DNA from: JAGQPD01 sp020426865
GTDB taxonomy: Bacteria > Planctomycetota > Planctomycetia > Pirellulales > Pirellulaceae
Length of the DNA stretch: 64,000 bases
Direction: 5' to 3'
NCBI GenBank assembly: GCA_041399065.1
Contig: JAWKTN010000002.1
Coordinates: 186,001-250,000 of the forward strand
Made by a program: the position numbers and the translations under genes. Below are positions 17,412 to 26,378 of the stretch, piece by piece. The notes below the pieces were generated by a model. The model did no database searches and had not been told where the DNA came from. It saw only the letters and a list, made by a program, of their open reading frames with translations. The first letter of the stretch is position 1. Every line of letters begins with the position of its first letter.

Positions 17412-17855
17412 CTAAGGGTCAACCGACCAGCTCTCGGGGGGACGGTCTTTCCGGGCCTCCGATCCCGGCCACCAACGTCGGGCCAAGTGCACCCCGAGCG
17501 GCCCGAGCAGCAGAATTCCCGCGTAATTGGCCCCTAAGTCCCACCAGGAACAGGTTCGCACCGGTCCGAACGCCTGACTGGCCTCCTCCACCGTCGCCAG
17601 AAGAGCTACCAGCACCGTCCCCCAACCCCAACGTCGCCCCCCCAACACGATCTGTCGCCCCCCCAACGCCCAATTCACCATCAGCGCCAATCCACCCACC
17701 AACAGAAAATGGCACAGCTTATCTAGGCCGGGCCAGTCGTTGATCAGCTGTAGCCAGAAGGCCATCCGCCCCGTGTCCGCCCGCCACACGATCCAGATGA
17801 GGAAACTCGCATACCCCAGCGCCGCGACAATCGCGATCGACCGCCACCGTCGCAT
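17412..17855 (-). CDS. VanZ-like family membrane protein
   Basis: 147 residues with three to four hydrophobic helices. Motifs fit VanZ-like proteins: DKLCHFLLVGGLALMVNWAL, an ATVEEASQAF segment and CSWWDLGANYAGILLLG, where the E-x-x-Q-x-F and D-x-x-AN residues are conserved in the family. VanZ-like proteins are small membrane proteins with poorly defined functions, named for a teicoplanin-resistance determinant. Located between dinG-like and hisF, same strand, 92 bp before hisF. Resistance is not implied. Confidence 0.85.
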   Translation of the reverse strand: MRRWRSIAIVAALGYASFLIWIVWRADTGRMAFWLQLINDWPGLDKLCHFLLVGGLALMVNWALGGRQIVLGGRRWGWGTVLVALLATVEEASQAFGPVRTCSWWDLGANYAGILLLGPLGVHLARRWWPGSEARKDRPPESWSVDP

Positions 17856-17961
17856 CGTCCCTTCGCCAACTTTCGTCCTCGGCGTGCTCCACCGTGCGGA
17901 CTTCGCCGACAGGCTGTTTCAAGGACGTTCATCAATAGTGTAAGCCTAGCACTCACGATTG

Positions 17962-19995
17962 TCAGTCATCCTCGTCCACGGCTGAGTCCTCGAAAACCTC
18001 GCAATCGGGAAGAGATTCAAGGAATCGCCGCCCGTATCGTTTCGTACGCACGCGAGGATCTAGAATCACGACGATGCCGCGATCATTGCGAGTTCGGATA
18101 AGTCTACCAAATCCCTGCCGCAGTTTGATGATCGCTTCCGGCACTTGATAGTCCATGAACGGGTTGCCGCCCGCCTCCTTGATCGCTTCCAACCTCGATT
18201 CCAACAATGGATGGTCGGGGACACTGAATGGCAACCGAGTTATAATTACGTTGCGCAATGCATCGCCGGGGACATCAACACCCTGCCAGAAACTGTCCGT
18301 GCCAAACAACACACCTCGCGGCTGCTCGCGAAATCTCTCCAACATTTGCGTTCGTGGTACGCCATCAGCCTGACTGTAAATCGCCAGGTCCTGCTCGGCC
18401 AGCCACGGAGTCAACTGCGTCACCAGGCGATTGAGTAGTTGATAGCTCGTACACAATACGAACGCGTGGCCCTGCGTACGCCGGACGTAACGACGCACCA
18501 TCGCCGCGCACATTCGTTCGTATTCGCGAGCATCGGCGGTCGGATCGGGCATGCCGCGAGGAATGATCAGCTTCGCCTGTTCCCGGAAATCAAACGGACT
18601 TCCGACCCGCACGCCTGCACTTTGCGTCAGCCCCACACGTGACTTGAAGAACGTAAAGTCGGAACTCGCCCCAGTCGCCAACGTTGCGCTCGTCATGATC
18701 ACCGACGGCACAACCTCAAACAAGGACTTGCGCAACTCGGGACCAATATCAATAGGAGACGCTCGCAACTTGACTCGCCGATAACCAAACCGCGAAACAT
18801 TCGCCTCCATCCAATAGACGGCGTCCTCCAATTGTTGCGCCAGCCACGACTCAATCGTGCCCGCCAGCCCCTTTAGTTTTAGCGCGGCGGCTGACAGATC
18901 GTGTCGCTGGCTCTCGTCGTCCACTCCCTTGGCTCCCGCCTGAATCGTCTCGGCGATTTCATTGAGCGACGGCGTCAACCAATTCGGCACGACATGAGCC
19001 TCGCGAATGCGACCGTTGCCGTGCCCCTGACGAGCGACCTGCCAATCCCACAAGTCGTCGAAGAATTGCCCAGCCCGGATCCGGCATTGATGAACGTCGT
19101 CCAAAGCATGGCGAAGATTGGCGTACATCAGCAGGCCTTTGTCGGTACGAGGGTTATGCAGCTTGTTCAAGGCATAGTCCACTTGCCCCGACGTCACGTT
19201 CAAACCCAAGTGTTCGCTTGCCACGGAACTGATTGTATGCGCTTCGTCGAAAATCACGGCATCGTAGTCCGGCAGAATGCTCGCGCCGATCTTGCGCAAC
19301 GCCAGGTCACTGAAGAACAAGGCATGATTGACGATCAAGAGTTGTGAATTCTGGATTCGCCGGCGTGCTCGATAGTAGAAGCAATCGTTATAGTGCAGAC
19401 ACTTGCGGCCCATGCAATTTCCGCTGTCGCTCCCCACCTCGTCCCACACTTCGTTGAGCGGCTTGAACGAAAGACTACTCAACGTCCCTTCGTAAGTGTC
19501 TTTTGCCCAAGTGGCAATATCACGTAATTGAAGTCGCGGTTCATCGTCAGCAAAGAGGCTGGCTTCTCGCTGGACGGCCAACTGCAGTCGCCGTCGCGAT
19601 AGGTAATTCCGACGCCCTTTCACTAGCACGGCACTAAATTCCAACGGAATCACGCTGTTGAGAAACGGAATGTCCTTCGCCAACAACTGTTCCTGCAAAC
19701 TGATCGTATGCGTCGAGATGACGATCCGACGCTTCTCGGCATCGCCAGCGGCCACATGCAAAATCGATGGCACGAGATACGCAAAACTTTTCCCGGTCCC
19801 CGTTCCAGCTTCCGCAATCAAATGATGCTTGCCAGTTAACGCGCCACCAATGGCATCCGCCAACTTCGTTTGTTCCGGCCGATGCTCGTAATTCGGCATT
19901 CGACGCGCAATCACCCCCCGCGGACCTAAAATGTCGACAGATTTCAATCCCTCACTCATGCAGATTCCATTGTCAGGTAATCTCGCGGCCTCCAT
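17962..19995 (-). CDS. DinG/XPD-family ATP-dependent DNA helicase
   Basis: 677 residues from ATG 19995; ATG 19959 (MSEGLKSVDILG) is an alternative start. Walker A is EAGTGTGKSFAYLVP and the DEAH box is AVIFDEAHTISSVA. Between them, NCMGRKCLHYNDCFYYRAR carries cysteines typical of the 4Fe-4S domain of DinG/XPD helicases. Helicase motifs V and VI near the C-terminus read FWQGVDVPGDALRNVIITRLPF and QGFGRLIRTRNDRG. It unwinds DNA (5'-3', including R-loop and G4 substrates in known homologues) in repair or replication. Divergent from the zinc-ribbon membrane gene at 20159. Confidence 0.92.
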   Translation of the reverse strand: MEAARLPDNGICMSEGLKSVDILGPRGVIARRMPNYEHRPEQTKLADAIGGALTGKHHLIAEAGTGTGKSFAYLVPSILHVAAGDAEKRRIVISTHTISLQEQLLAKDIPFLNSVIPLEFSAVLVKGRRNYLSRRRLQLAVQREASLFADDEPRLQLRDIATWAKDTYEGTLSSLSFKPLNEVWDEVGSDSGNCMGRKCLHYNDCFYYRARRRIQNSQLLIVNHALFFSDLALRKIGASILPDYDAVIFDEAHTISSVASEHLGLNVTSGQVDYALNKLHNPRTDKGLLMYANLRHALDDVHQCRIRAGQFFDDLWDWQVARQGHGNGRIREAHVVPNWLTPSLNEIAETIQAGAKGVDDESQRHDLSAAALKLKGLAGTIESWLAQQLEDAVYWMEANVSRFGYRRVKLRASPIDIGPELRKSLFEVVPSVIMTSATLATGASSDFTFFKSRVGLTQSAGVRVGSPFDFREQAKLIIPRGMPDPTADAREYERMCAAMVRRYVRRTQGHAFVLCTSYQLLNRLVTQLTPWLAEQDLAIYSQADGVPRTQMLERFREQPRGVLFGTDSFWQGVDVPGDALRNVIITRLPFSVPDHPLLESRLEAIKEAGGNPFMDYQVPEAIIKLRQGFGRLIRTRNDRGIVVILDPRVRTKRYGRRFLESLPDCEVFEDSAVDEDD

Positions 19996-20158
19996 CGTGC
20001 GACATTAGGCTTCTCCAGGCACCCCCGCGAATATCTTTTGCCGCAAACCAACCTGGAGCCATCGCCTTGGTTAGTTTATCATGATTGCCGTGTTGGGCGG
20101 ACCCGCATCCCGCAGATTCAACCCAAGTTCAACGTCAAACCCAATCGGGCATTTCAAT

Positions 20159-21184
20159 ATGAGTATCGAATTCCCTTGTCCGAACTGCGGCCAAACACTG
20201 CGTACTCCAGACGGTTCCGAAGGCCGTAAAGCCCGTTGTCCGTCGTGCAGTTCGATTTGCGTCGTACCGTCGTCGGACCCCTTCCTCGCCCCGGAATCGA
20301 CCGCCCCGCCCACCCCAAAGGCAACCGACCCGTGGCAGACTCCTACACCACAACCGTCCGATAACCCGTATGCTGCCCCTCAGAGCATCGACCTGCCAAC
20401 CCCCACCGAAATGGGCGATCTGCGCCACACGAAAGTTACGTTTAGCGAATTGTTTGACCGTACCAAGGATATGTTCGTCGCCCATTGGATGCAGGCGTTG
20501 ATTCTGGGCGCAATTGCATTCGGGATCAACATCGCCATGGGGATTGTCTCGAATATCGCCAACGTCCCAGCCCAAATCGCGCAAAATCAAGCCGCCATCA
20601 TTATCGTCTCGGTCATCATGCAGATCATCCAATTCGTCGTCCAGTCGTACGTAATTATCATCGGAATTCGGTTCTCACAGAACGTCATCAATCGAGTTCC
20701 CGATCCGCTGAAAAATATTTTCACATCCTTGGCACCCTTGGTCCCCGTACTGCTCGCACAACTGGTCGTGCTCTTGATCACAATCCCGATTTTTGCGATC
20801 ACCGGCGGGATCATTGCCGGAACAGTTTTTGCCGCCCGCGGACAAAATGCAATTGTCATAGCCGCGATCATCGCAACGGTCATCCCCGCGGTGATCGCGC
20901 TGCTTTACCTCACAGCAAGGGTCTTTCTGACGACCTATTTTGTCGTCCTGCGAAACAATGGCCCGATCGAAGCCATCCAGAATTCGTTCGCCTTCACGCA
21001 GGGCAATGCCTGGGTAATCATCGGCATGAACTTAATACTAGTTGCGGCAATGTTCGTCCTAGCCATCCCCACGTGCTGCATCGGCCCCATGTTGTTTGGA
21101 ACGTCTGCCATGCACTTTTTCGGCATCATAACCTACCTCTCCTGCACAGGACAATGGACAGATTCCATGATCGCCCCTCGCTAA
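20159..21184 (+). CDS. Zinc-ribbon plus polytopic membrane protein
   Basis: 341 residues from ATG 20159 (MSIEFPCPNC). The N-terminal zinc ribbon CPNC...RCPSC with APDG-like spacing is a module very common in planctomycete membrane proteins. A Pro-rich spacer (residues about 45-105) follows, then around six hydrophobic helices, including ILGAIAFGINIAMGIV, IIIVSVIMQIIQFVVQS and FVLAIPTCCIGPMLFG. The membrane part is Ile-rich and resembles DUF975-like/YciC-like proteins, though I cannot fix the family. It is divergent from the helicase gene across 163 bp and its stop is immediately followed by a minisatellite. Confidence 0.8.
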   Translation: MSIEFPCPNCGQTLRTPDGSEGRKARCPSCSSICVVPSSDPFLAPESTAPPTPKATDPWQTPTPQPSDNPYAAPQSIDLPTPTEMGDLRHTKVTFSELFDRTKDMFVAHWMQALILGAIAFGINIAMGIVSNIANVPAQIAQNQAAIIIVSVIMQIIQFVVQSYVIIIGIRFSQNVINRVPDPLKNIFTSLAPLVPVLLAQLVVLLITIPIFAITGGIIAGTVFAARGQNAIVIAAIIATVIPAVIALLYLTARVFLTTYFVVLRNNGPIEAIQNSFAFTQGNAWVIIGMNLILVAAMFVLAIPTCCIGPMLFGTSAMHFFGIITYLSCTGQWTDSMIAPR

Positions 21185-21571
21185 TCCCCCTGCACCTATC
21201 TTCCTGCCAACACCGTCCCACCATCTTCCTGCCACCATCTTCCTGCCACCATCTTCTGCCACCATCTTCCTGCCACCATCTTCCTGCCACCATCTTCCTG
21301 CCACCATCTTCCTGCCACCATCTTCCCACCATCTTCCTGCCACCATCTTCCTGCCACCATCTTCCTGCCACCATCTTCCCACCACCATCTTCCCACCACC
21401 ATCTTCCCACCACCATCTTCCCACCACCATCTTCCCACCACCATCTTCCTGCCACACACCACACTTCGGCAACAGCACCGGAGCGTGGATACTTGTTGGT
21501 TCGAGGTATTCCGTCAGCCGGTTTCACAAGACAGTCATGTTGACTTTTGCGGCTGGGACAGCCGTGGGGCG
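21185..21571. other. Intergenic region with minisatellite
   Basis: The 387-bp gap lies between the zinc-ribbon membrane gene and the stop of thiG (convergent). Most of it is the 14-bp repeat array at 21218-21451. The remaining ~120 bp before the thiG stop shows no gene I can support. Reading frames on both strands are simple repeats (for example WWQEDGG on the minus strand) and are not taken as coding. Confidence 0.8.
21218..21451. repeat. 14-bp minisatellite, about 17 copies
   Basis: Seventeen head-to-tail units of ccaccatcttcctg. The last third changes to ccaccatcttccca, and one central unit is shortened to 12-13 bp. Unit boundaries start at 21218, 21232, 21246 and so on, ending at 21451. 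Two variant types occur in blocks (units 1-11 mainly ...cctg, units 12-16 ...ccca), as expected from amplification of local blocks. There are no spacers, so this is not CRISPR. Confidence 0.97.
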
Positions 21572-22408
21572 TTATATGAGCCCTTCGTGGGGGCTGCTGG
21601 CGGTGGCGTACAGTCGCTTGGGAATGCGACCGGCGAGGAATGCTTCGCGGCCGGCGATGATCGCGGCGTTCATGGCCCGAGCCATCCGGACGGGATCGCG
21701 AGCGTGAGCGATGGCGGTGTTGAGCAACACGCCGTCGGCCCCCAGCTCCATGGCGACCGACACATCACTGGCAGTGCCGACACCGGCATCGACAATCACC
21801 GGATACGTCGGATCATTGTCCTTGAGATATTCCAGGCAGATACGAATGTTATTGGGATTCAGAATTCCCTGTCCGGATCCGATCGGGCTGCCGGCGGGCA
21901 TCACGCTGGTGGCCCCGGCCTCTTTCAACCGGCGGGCGACGACGGGATCGTCACTGGAATAGCAGAGGACTTGAAAGCCATCAGCTACCAGGCGGCGGGT
22001 CGCATCCAACGTCTCGACCGGGTCCGGCAATAGCGACTTGCTATCTCCCAGGACTTCGAGCTTCACCCAATTGGCGCCGGGGTTTTCCAGGCCTCGGAGG
22101 ATCTCGCGCCCCAATCGCGCGGTCCGCACCGCTTCGTCGGCCGAATAACATCCAGCGGTATTGGGGAGCAGCAAATATCGACGAGTATCAATGAAGTCCA
22201 GGATATTCTTGCCGCTGCGGTCATACAATCGTTCACGTCGCACGGCAACGGTGATGCAGTGCGTGCCTGACTCCTGCAACGACTCCTCCATGATTTCAAA
22301 CGTGTCGTATTTGCCCGTCCCCACGATCAAACGGCTATGGAGTTTGAGATTGCCAATGACCAGCGAATTGTCCGCGGTATCGGCCGCGGCGAATGCTTGC
22401 GAAACCAT
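21572..22408 (-). CDS. thiG: Thiazole synthase ThiG
   Basis: 278 residues from ATG 22408. The thiazole synthase pattern is clear: LVIGNLKLHSRLIVGTGKY near the N-terminus, VKLEVLGD in the middle, MPAGSPIGSGQGI, and PVIVDAGVGTASDVSVAMELGADGVLLNTAIA in the phosphate-binding region. ThiG forms the thiazole ring of thiamin phosphate from DXP, dehydroglycine or glycine imine, and ThiS thiocarboxylate. It starts 9 bp after the stop of thiS on the same strand, so the two are a clear operon. Confidence 0.96.
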   Translation of the reverse strand: MVSQAFAAADTADNSLVIGNLKLHSRLIVGTGKYDTFEIMEESLQESGTHCITVAVRRERLYDRSGKNILDFIDTRRYLLLPNTAGCYSADEAVRTARLGREILRGLENPGANWVKLEVLGDSKSLLPDPVETLDATRRLVADGFQVLCYSSDDPVVARRLKEAGATSVMPAGSPIGSGQGILNPNNIRICLEYLKDNDPTYPVIVDAGVGTASDVSVAMELGADGVLLNTAIAHARDPVRMARAMNAAIIAGREAFLAGRIPKRLYATASSPHEGLI

Positions 22409-22417
22409 GTTGTTGAA

Positions 22418-22618
22418 TCACCCTCCCCCAACCAAAGTCACGATCTCCAATCGATCGCCATCACATAAGATGTGCTGAGCATGTTGTTCCCGCGGCACGA
22501 GATCGCGATTTACTTCCACGGCGACCTGCCGTTGGTCCAGCTGCAATTCGCTCAACAGATGGGCGATTGTCTGGCCGTCTTCCGACGGGCGAGGCGTTCC
22601 GTTAACGATGATCTCCAA
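22418..22618 (-). CDS. thiS: Sulfur carrier protein ThiS
   Basis: 66 residues if it starts at TTG 22618, where AGGAG lies nine bases upstream and the product has the usual ThiS length and N-terminus (LEIIVNG). An ATG at 22672 would add 18 residues. The ubiquitin-like fold shows IIVNG at the start, VAVEVNRDLVPREQHAQH in the middle and the C-terminal GDRLEIVTLVGGG; the terminal Gly-Gly is thiocarboxylated. It delivers sulfur to ThiG. No ThiF is adjacent. Confidence 0.9.
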   Translation of the reverse strand: MEIIVNGTPRPSEDGQTIAHLLSELQLDQRQVAVEVNRDLVPREQHAQHILCDGDRLEIVTLVGGG

Positions 22619-22627
22619 TGCTGACGA

Positions 22628-22632
22628 CTCCT
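22628..22632 (-). promoter_or_regulatory. Shine-Dalgarno AGGAG deciding the thiS start
   Basis: AGGAG on the minus strand, nine bases before TTG 22618, favours that start over ATG 22672, since it gives a ThiS of typical length. Confidence 0.55.
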
Positions 22633-22674
22633 GATGGTTAGCGAGGACATTCTCGGTCGATGCGCACGGCATCG

Positions 22675-23304
22675 CTAATCGCGGATCGCGGCTGAACGCG
22701 CGATTCCCCCCTGCAAAAAACGCAGCTGTCCTTGCTGTGGCATATTTCTGTCGTACATTTCTTCACGCCAAGGGATGCCGTACGCCGCATAGTGTCCGGT
22801 ATTGGCATCGACCACGTAAACAACCGACTCGGCCGGCCGCGCCGGTGTGGTACCCCGCGGAAAGGCTACGGTGCCGGTTAACATCAAGAAGTTCGGTCGC
22901 TTGCTGCGATCGATCCCCAGATGAGCAAAAACATTGATGTTGAAGCGTGCCGTGAATGTTCCCGTCTGACGACTGAGTGCCAGACATTGCAATTCACCCG
23001 TGAGATAGTCGAGCAGGAACAGGCCGTCCACGTCTTCCGAGACGGGGCCGGTGGCGGCCGCAAAACTGTCTGTCGCGGTGGCCGATACCGGTGTCAGGGC
23101 AATATTCGGGATGGGAAATTCGGCAACCGGAAACTGGACCATTGGGCGAACTGCCCAACGAGCCCCCATCCAGACCCCCAGACTCAACGTGCCCCCGAGC
23201 GCAAACCCCATCAGCAACCCGGCAAACAATCCCGTTCGAAGCCCCCCGGCAGTGGACGGGTTGTCGCAGCCGGCTACGTTCGAGCCGTCTTGGATAGTCG
23301 TCAT
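22675..23304 (-). CDS. Membrane-anchored hypothetical protein
   Basis: 209 residues from ATG 23304, preceded by GGGAGA; ATG 23352 is an upstream in-frame alternative. One membrane helix near the N-terminus (TGLFAGLLMGFALGGTLSLGVWMGARWAV) anchors a soluble domain. That domain reads FLLDYLTGELQCLALS and later VVYVVDANTGHYAAYGIPW, suggesting a beta-rich fold with paired D-x-x-TG turns. I do not recognise a named family. It lies directly upstream of thiS with a 2-bp gap to the ThiS ATG alternative, so it may share the thi transcript. Confidence 0.7.
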   Translation of the reverse strand: MTTIQDGSNVAGCDNPSTAGGLRTGLFAGLLMGFALGGTLSLGVWMGARWAVRPMVQFPVAEFPIPNIALTPVSATATDSFAAATGPVSEDVDGLFLLDYLTGELQCLALSRQTGTFTARFNINVFAHLGIDRSKRPNFLMLTGTVAFPRGTTPARPAESVVYVVDANTGHYAAYGIPWREEMYDRNMPQQGQLRFLQGGIARSAAIRD

Positions 23305-23450
23305 ACGCTGTCTCCCATCTACGCGACCCACAGGATCCCGGTCGATTGCCACTGCCCAAATTACTTCATCAATCCTAGCGACTTTGCGTTGATCTAGCTA
23401 CCTTGTAACTATTAGTTTTCGTATTTCCGTTGTCCATTAGGCCGTCCCCA

Positions 23451-24377
23451 ATGTCCACTCGACGCAACCTACGTTGGCCCATCTCCCTGGGCGTTTCGAT
23501 GATCGTCCTGCTGGTCGCCCTGACCGTCGGCTGGATCGTCCTGGCGGTGTTCGGACTGCTGGAAGATGGCAAGCGAGCTCCGATCTACGTGACGCTCCTA
23601 TCCGTTGGAACGACGTTTCTCGTCCTGGTGCTCGTCGGCACGATCCTCTACCTGGCCCTGTCGGTCAAGGCTATTAATCTCACTCGACGACAGTCGAATT
23701 TCATCGACAGCGTGACCCACGAACTGAAATCGCCGATCGCGTCACTGAAACTGTATTTGCAGACGCTCGTTCGTCGCAGCGTTTCCGACGAACAGCGTGA
23801 GAACTTTTACGGCCTGATGCTGGACGACGTCGAACGCCTGGACCACTTGATCAACCACTTACTGGATGCGGGCCGCGTCGACCGCGAACCCACCGAACGG
23901 GACCATGTCCCCATTGAATTGGCCGATCTGCTGCGGTCCGCCGCCCGCGCGGTCTGCCTCCGTTACCGACTGAGCGACGAAACGATCCGCATGAAACTGC
24001 AGCCATGCCAGGTGACCGGCAGCCGAGTTGACTTGGACATGGCCTTTCGCAATCTGTTGGACAATGCGATAAAATATGCAGGTAGTCCTCCCGAAGTCCA
24101 TCTGGATTTGCGTTTGACTGCCAATGGCAGTGCCGAAGTCCACATTCGCGACAACGGGACCGGAATTCCGCGCCACTTGCGACGCAAAATCTTTGGTCGC
24201 TTCGTTCGCCTGGGTTCCGAACTGCAACGCGAAAAGCCGGGAACGGGCCTGGGACTGTACATCGTCCGTCAAATTGTTTCACGCATGAAAGGCAAGGTTC
24301 AGATCGTCGATGGCGACCAGCTCGGGGGCGCCGAGTTCCTCGTAACGTTGCCAGGTGCGGTCGCCGTCTCAACCTAG
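23451..24377 (+). CDS. Sensor histidine kinase with very short extracytoplasmic loop
   Basis: 308 residues from ATG 23451; a TTG at 23430 is less likely. Two membrane helices (about residues 12-35 and 47-68) are joined by a loop of only about ten residues (EDGKRAPI). No sensor or HAMP domain is visible. The kinase core is complete: H box SVTHELKSPIASL, N box AFRNLLDNAIKYA, G1 IRDNGTGIP and G2 EKPGTGLGLYIVRQI. The layout fits an intramembrane-sensing kinase that reads a membrane or partner signal. It precedes the response regulator by 44 bp. Confidence 0.92.
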   Translation: MSTRRNLRWPISLGVSMIVLLVALTVGWIVLAVFGLLEDGKRAPIYVTLLSVGTTFLVLVLVGTILYLALSVKAINLTRRQSNFIDSVTHELKSPIASLKLYLQTLVRRSVSDEQRENFYGLMLDDVERLDHLINHLLDAGRVDREPTERDHVPIELADLLRSAARAVCLRYRLSDETIRMKLQPCQVTGSRVDLDMAFRNLLDNAIKYAGSPPEVHLDLRLTANGSAEVHIRDNGTGIPRHLRRKIFGRFVRLGSELQREKPGTGLGLYIVRQIVSRMKGKVQIVDGDQLGGAEFLVTLPGAVAVST

Positions 24378-24421
24378 ATTTCCACTAACCGCTATCACAA
24401 GTCCTTCATCCGCACAAAAAC

Positions 24422-25135
24422 ATGGGCGTCCTACGTATCTTACTGGTCGAAGACGAACAGCATCTGGCCAACGGCATCGCATTCAACCTGCAAGCTGAAG
24501 GATACCAGGTGGAGATTTGCGACGACGGTGCGTCGGCCCTCAAAAAGCTTTCCGACGAAGCCGATGCGTATGCCTTGGTCATCCTCGACCTGATGTTGCC
24601 CGGCATGAGTGGCTATGACATTTGCCAATGGATGCGGGATTCCGACAACAACACCCCGGTCCTGATCCTCAGCGCCCGCTCGCTGCCCGAAGATCGTACT
24701 CGAGGATTTAATGTCGGCGCCGATCAGTACATGACTAAGCCATTTGAATTGGATGAATTGCTCAGCCGCGTCAAGAATCTTATCCACCGACGTAATGCCC
24801 GCCAGCGGGCCGAAAGCCACCCGCCGAAACTCAAACTCTACGAATTCGCCAATGCCAAAATCGACTTTGAAACGTTCGAAGTCCAAGTCGCCGATCAGAC
24901 GGTTCGCATGACGCCGCTGGAGATGAAATTGTTGGAGTATTTCATCCGCAACGAAGGCCGTGTGATCGCACGTGAAGAACTGCTGGAAGAAGTCTGGGAG
25001 ATGCCCGGGCATATCCACACCCGGGCACCTGACCAGTTTATTCGGCGTTTAAGAAAGACCTTTGAACCGGATCCGACCAATCCGCGTCACTTCATTACAA
25101 TTCGCGACGCCGGTTACCGATTCGTTGCCACGTGA
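24422..25135 (+). CDS. OmpR-family response regulator
   Basis: 237 residues. The receiver domain is clear: LLVEDEQHLANGIA gives the acidic pocket, LVILDLMLPGMSGYD the phospho-acceptor Asp, LILSARS the Ser/Thr position and YMTKPFELDELL the Lys. The C-terminal winged helix includes MTPLEMKLLEYFIRNEGRVIAREELLEEVW and ends RDAGYRFVAT, typical of OmpR/PhoB DNA-binding domains. It is the likely partner of the kinase upstream. Its last 22 bp overlap the 3' end of the convergent desaturase gene. Confidence 0.95.
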   Translation: MGVLRILLVEDEQHLANGIAFNLQAEGYQVEICDDGASALKKLSDEADAYALVILDLMLPGMSGYDICQWMRDSDNNTPVLILSARSLPEDRTRGFNVGADQYMTKPFELDELLSRVKNLIHRRNARQRAESHPPKLKLYEFANAKIDFETFEVQVADQTVRMTPLEMKLLEYFIRNEGRVIAREELLEEVWEMPGHIHTRAPDQFIRRLRKTFEPDPTNPRHFITIRDAGYRFVAT

Positions 25136-26118
25136 TCCTCGCGACGCGCCGGACGGTGATACTTCGGATTGGCCAAATCCAAAGCCACCTGCTCACGAAC
25201 CACCGTGCTCTCCTGATTTCGCTTCTTGTGGTGTTGATCCACAACCGACCAGGCTAGTCCGCAGTACTCCATCAAGCGAATCGTCATGAAGGTAGCATCG
25301 ATCTCCCACCAGCGGTGTCCGTGCCGAGCCATCCGCGGATAAGCGTGATGGTTGTTGTGCCAACCCTCACCGTAAGTCAACAACGCCACCCACCAATTGT
25401 TGCGGCTGTCGTCAGTTGTCTTGTAGTTGCGATAACCCCACATGTGACTGGCCGAATTAACAAACCACGTGGAATGCAACACAAACGTCAGCCGTACAAA
25501 CATCCCCCACACTACCAACGACGTCGCCAGGTACCAACCACCCCAGGCATAACCGATTGTCCCCATCACGACACCCAAAACAAAATGCCACAGCAAAAAC
25601 GTTCGATCGAGGAAGTGCATCGAACGATCGGCATTCAAATCAGGACACCAGCGGGTATACAATTCGTCGCGCTCCCCCGCCGTCTCTTTGTGCATGCACC
25701 ACAACATGTGGCTCCACCATGGACCATCGTGCGGTGAATGTGGATCGCCCGGCTGGTCGCTCATCGCGTGGTGCTTGCGATGGTTTGCCACCCAGTACAG
25801 GCAGGAACCTTCCCCAGCCAATCCGCCCAACAGTGACAACGCGAAACGCACCGGCCGATACGTCTCGAAACTCGTGTGCGTCAACAATCGGTGGAACCCC
25901 AGGCAGACGCCCAACCCACCCGTGATCCAGTGCCAAACGAACATCAGCACCAGGCCTTGCCAACTGAAGAAAAAGGGAGCCGCCAACACTCCCAAGTGAA
26001 TCGCCGCGATCCAAATAGCCACCGGCCAAGAGACCTGGTCCCAACTCAATTGCGGGGATTGATAATCAGCCGGACGACTATTGCTCGTTGTATTTGGTTT
26101 CTCTAATACCGTTGCCAT
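25114..26118 (-). CDS. Membrane fatty acid desaturase, acyl-CoA delta-9 type
   Basis: 334 residues from ATG 26118. Three histidine boxes typical of the di-iron membrane desaturases are visible: HRLLTH (about residue 97), HRKHHAMSD (about 133) and HNNHHAYPRMARHG (about 275), with hydrophobic helices between. They introduce a cis double bond into long acyl chains. The 3' end overlaps the response regulator by 22 bp, so convergent transcripts would be antisense. The 260-bp upstream gap carries repeated TGTTAC motifs. Confidence 0.93.
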   Translation of the reverse strand: MATVLEKPNTTSNSRPADYQSPQLSWDQVSWPVAIWIAAIHLGVLAAPFFFSWQGLVLMFVWHWITGGLGVCLGFHRLLTHTSFETYRPVRFALSLLGGLAGEGSCLYWVANHRKHHAMSDQPGDPHSPHDGPWWSHMLWCMHKETAGERDELYTRWCPDLNADRSMHFLDRTFLLWHFVLGVVMGTIGYAWGGWYLATSLVVWGMFVRLTFVLHSTWFVNSASHMWGYRNYKTTDDSRNNWWVALLTYGEGWHNNHHAYPRMARHGHRWWEIDATFMTIRLMEYCGLAWSVVDQHHKKRNQESTVVREQVALDLANPKYHRPARREDHVATNR

Positions 26119-26164
26119 ACCTAAACTTGCTCCTGTTAACCCGTGATCCCGACTGCATCGCGAA

Positions 26165-26293
26165 TGTTACTCGTGTTACACGTCACGCTAGCAGTTCACC
26201 CGGCAAGTACTCTTGCCAAGCATTGGAATTGTATTGCGCATCGGCTGCGAGGATATATGAGCTGTGTTACCGTTGTGTAATACTTGTGTAACA
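26165..26293. promoter_or_regulatory. Repeated TGTTAC motifs upstream of the desaturase
   Basis: TGTTAC occurs at 26165, 26174 and 26265 and its reverse complement (gtaaca) at 26288. A perfect 5-bp palindrome (cgtgt-t-acacg) spans 26172-26182. They lie 47-175 bp upstream of the desaturase start. The spacing is uneven. A regulator site is a hypothesis only. Confidence 0.3.
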
Positions 26294-26378
26294 GTCCGCA
26301 GCGGGCAGACACAATTCGCGATTTTCGCAGCGAACGACCGCGGAACTCAAGGCCTGACGGGCGGATCTCAGGCAGGTC

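Noticed and set aside
21218..21451. CRISPR array
   Set aside because: The units are 14 bp, contiguous and without unique spacers; no cas genes are nearby.
21059..21527. Minus-strand ORFs encoding repeated WWQEDGG
   Set aside because: They are produced by the 14-bp minisatellite in several frames. The repeat contains no stop in these frames, so open length is not evidence of coding.
23305..23450. TPP riboswitch upstream of the thi genes
   Set aside because: I looked for the conserved CUGAGA and GCGUAGGGA-type segments in the gap upstream of the thi transcript and did not find them.
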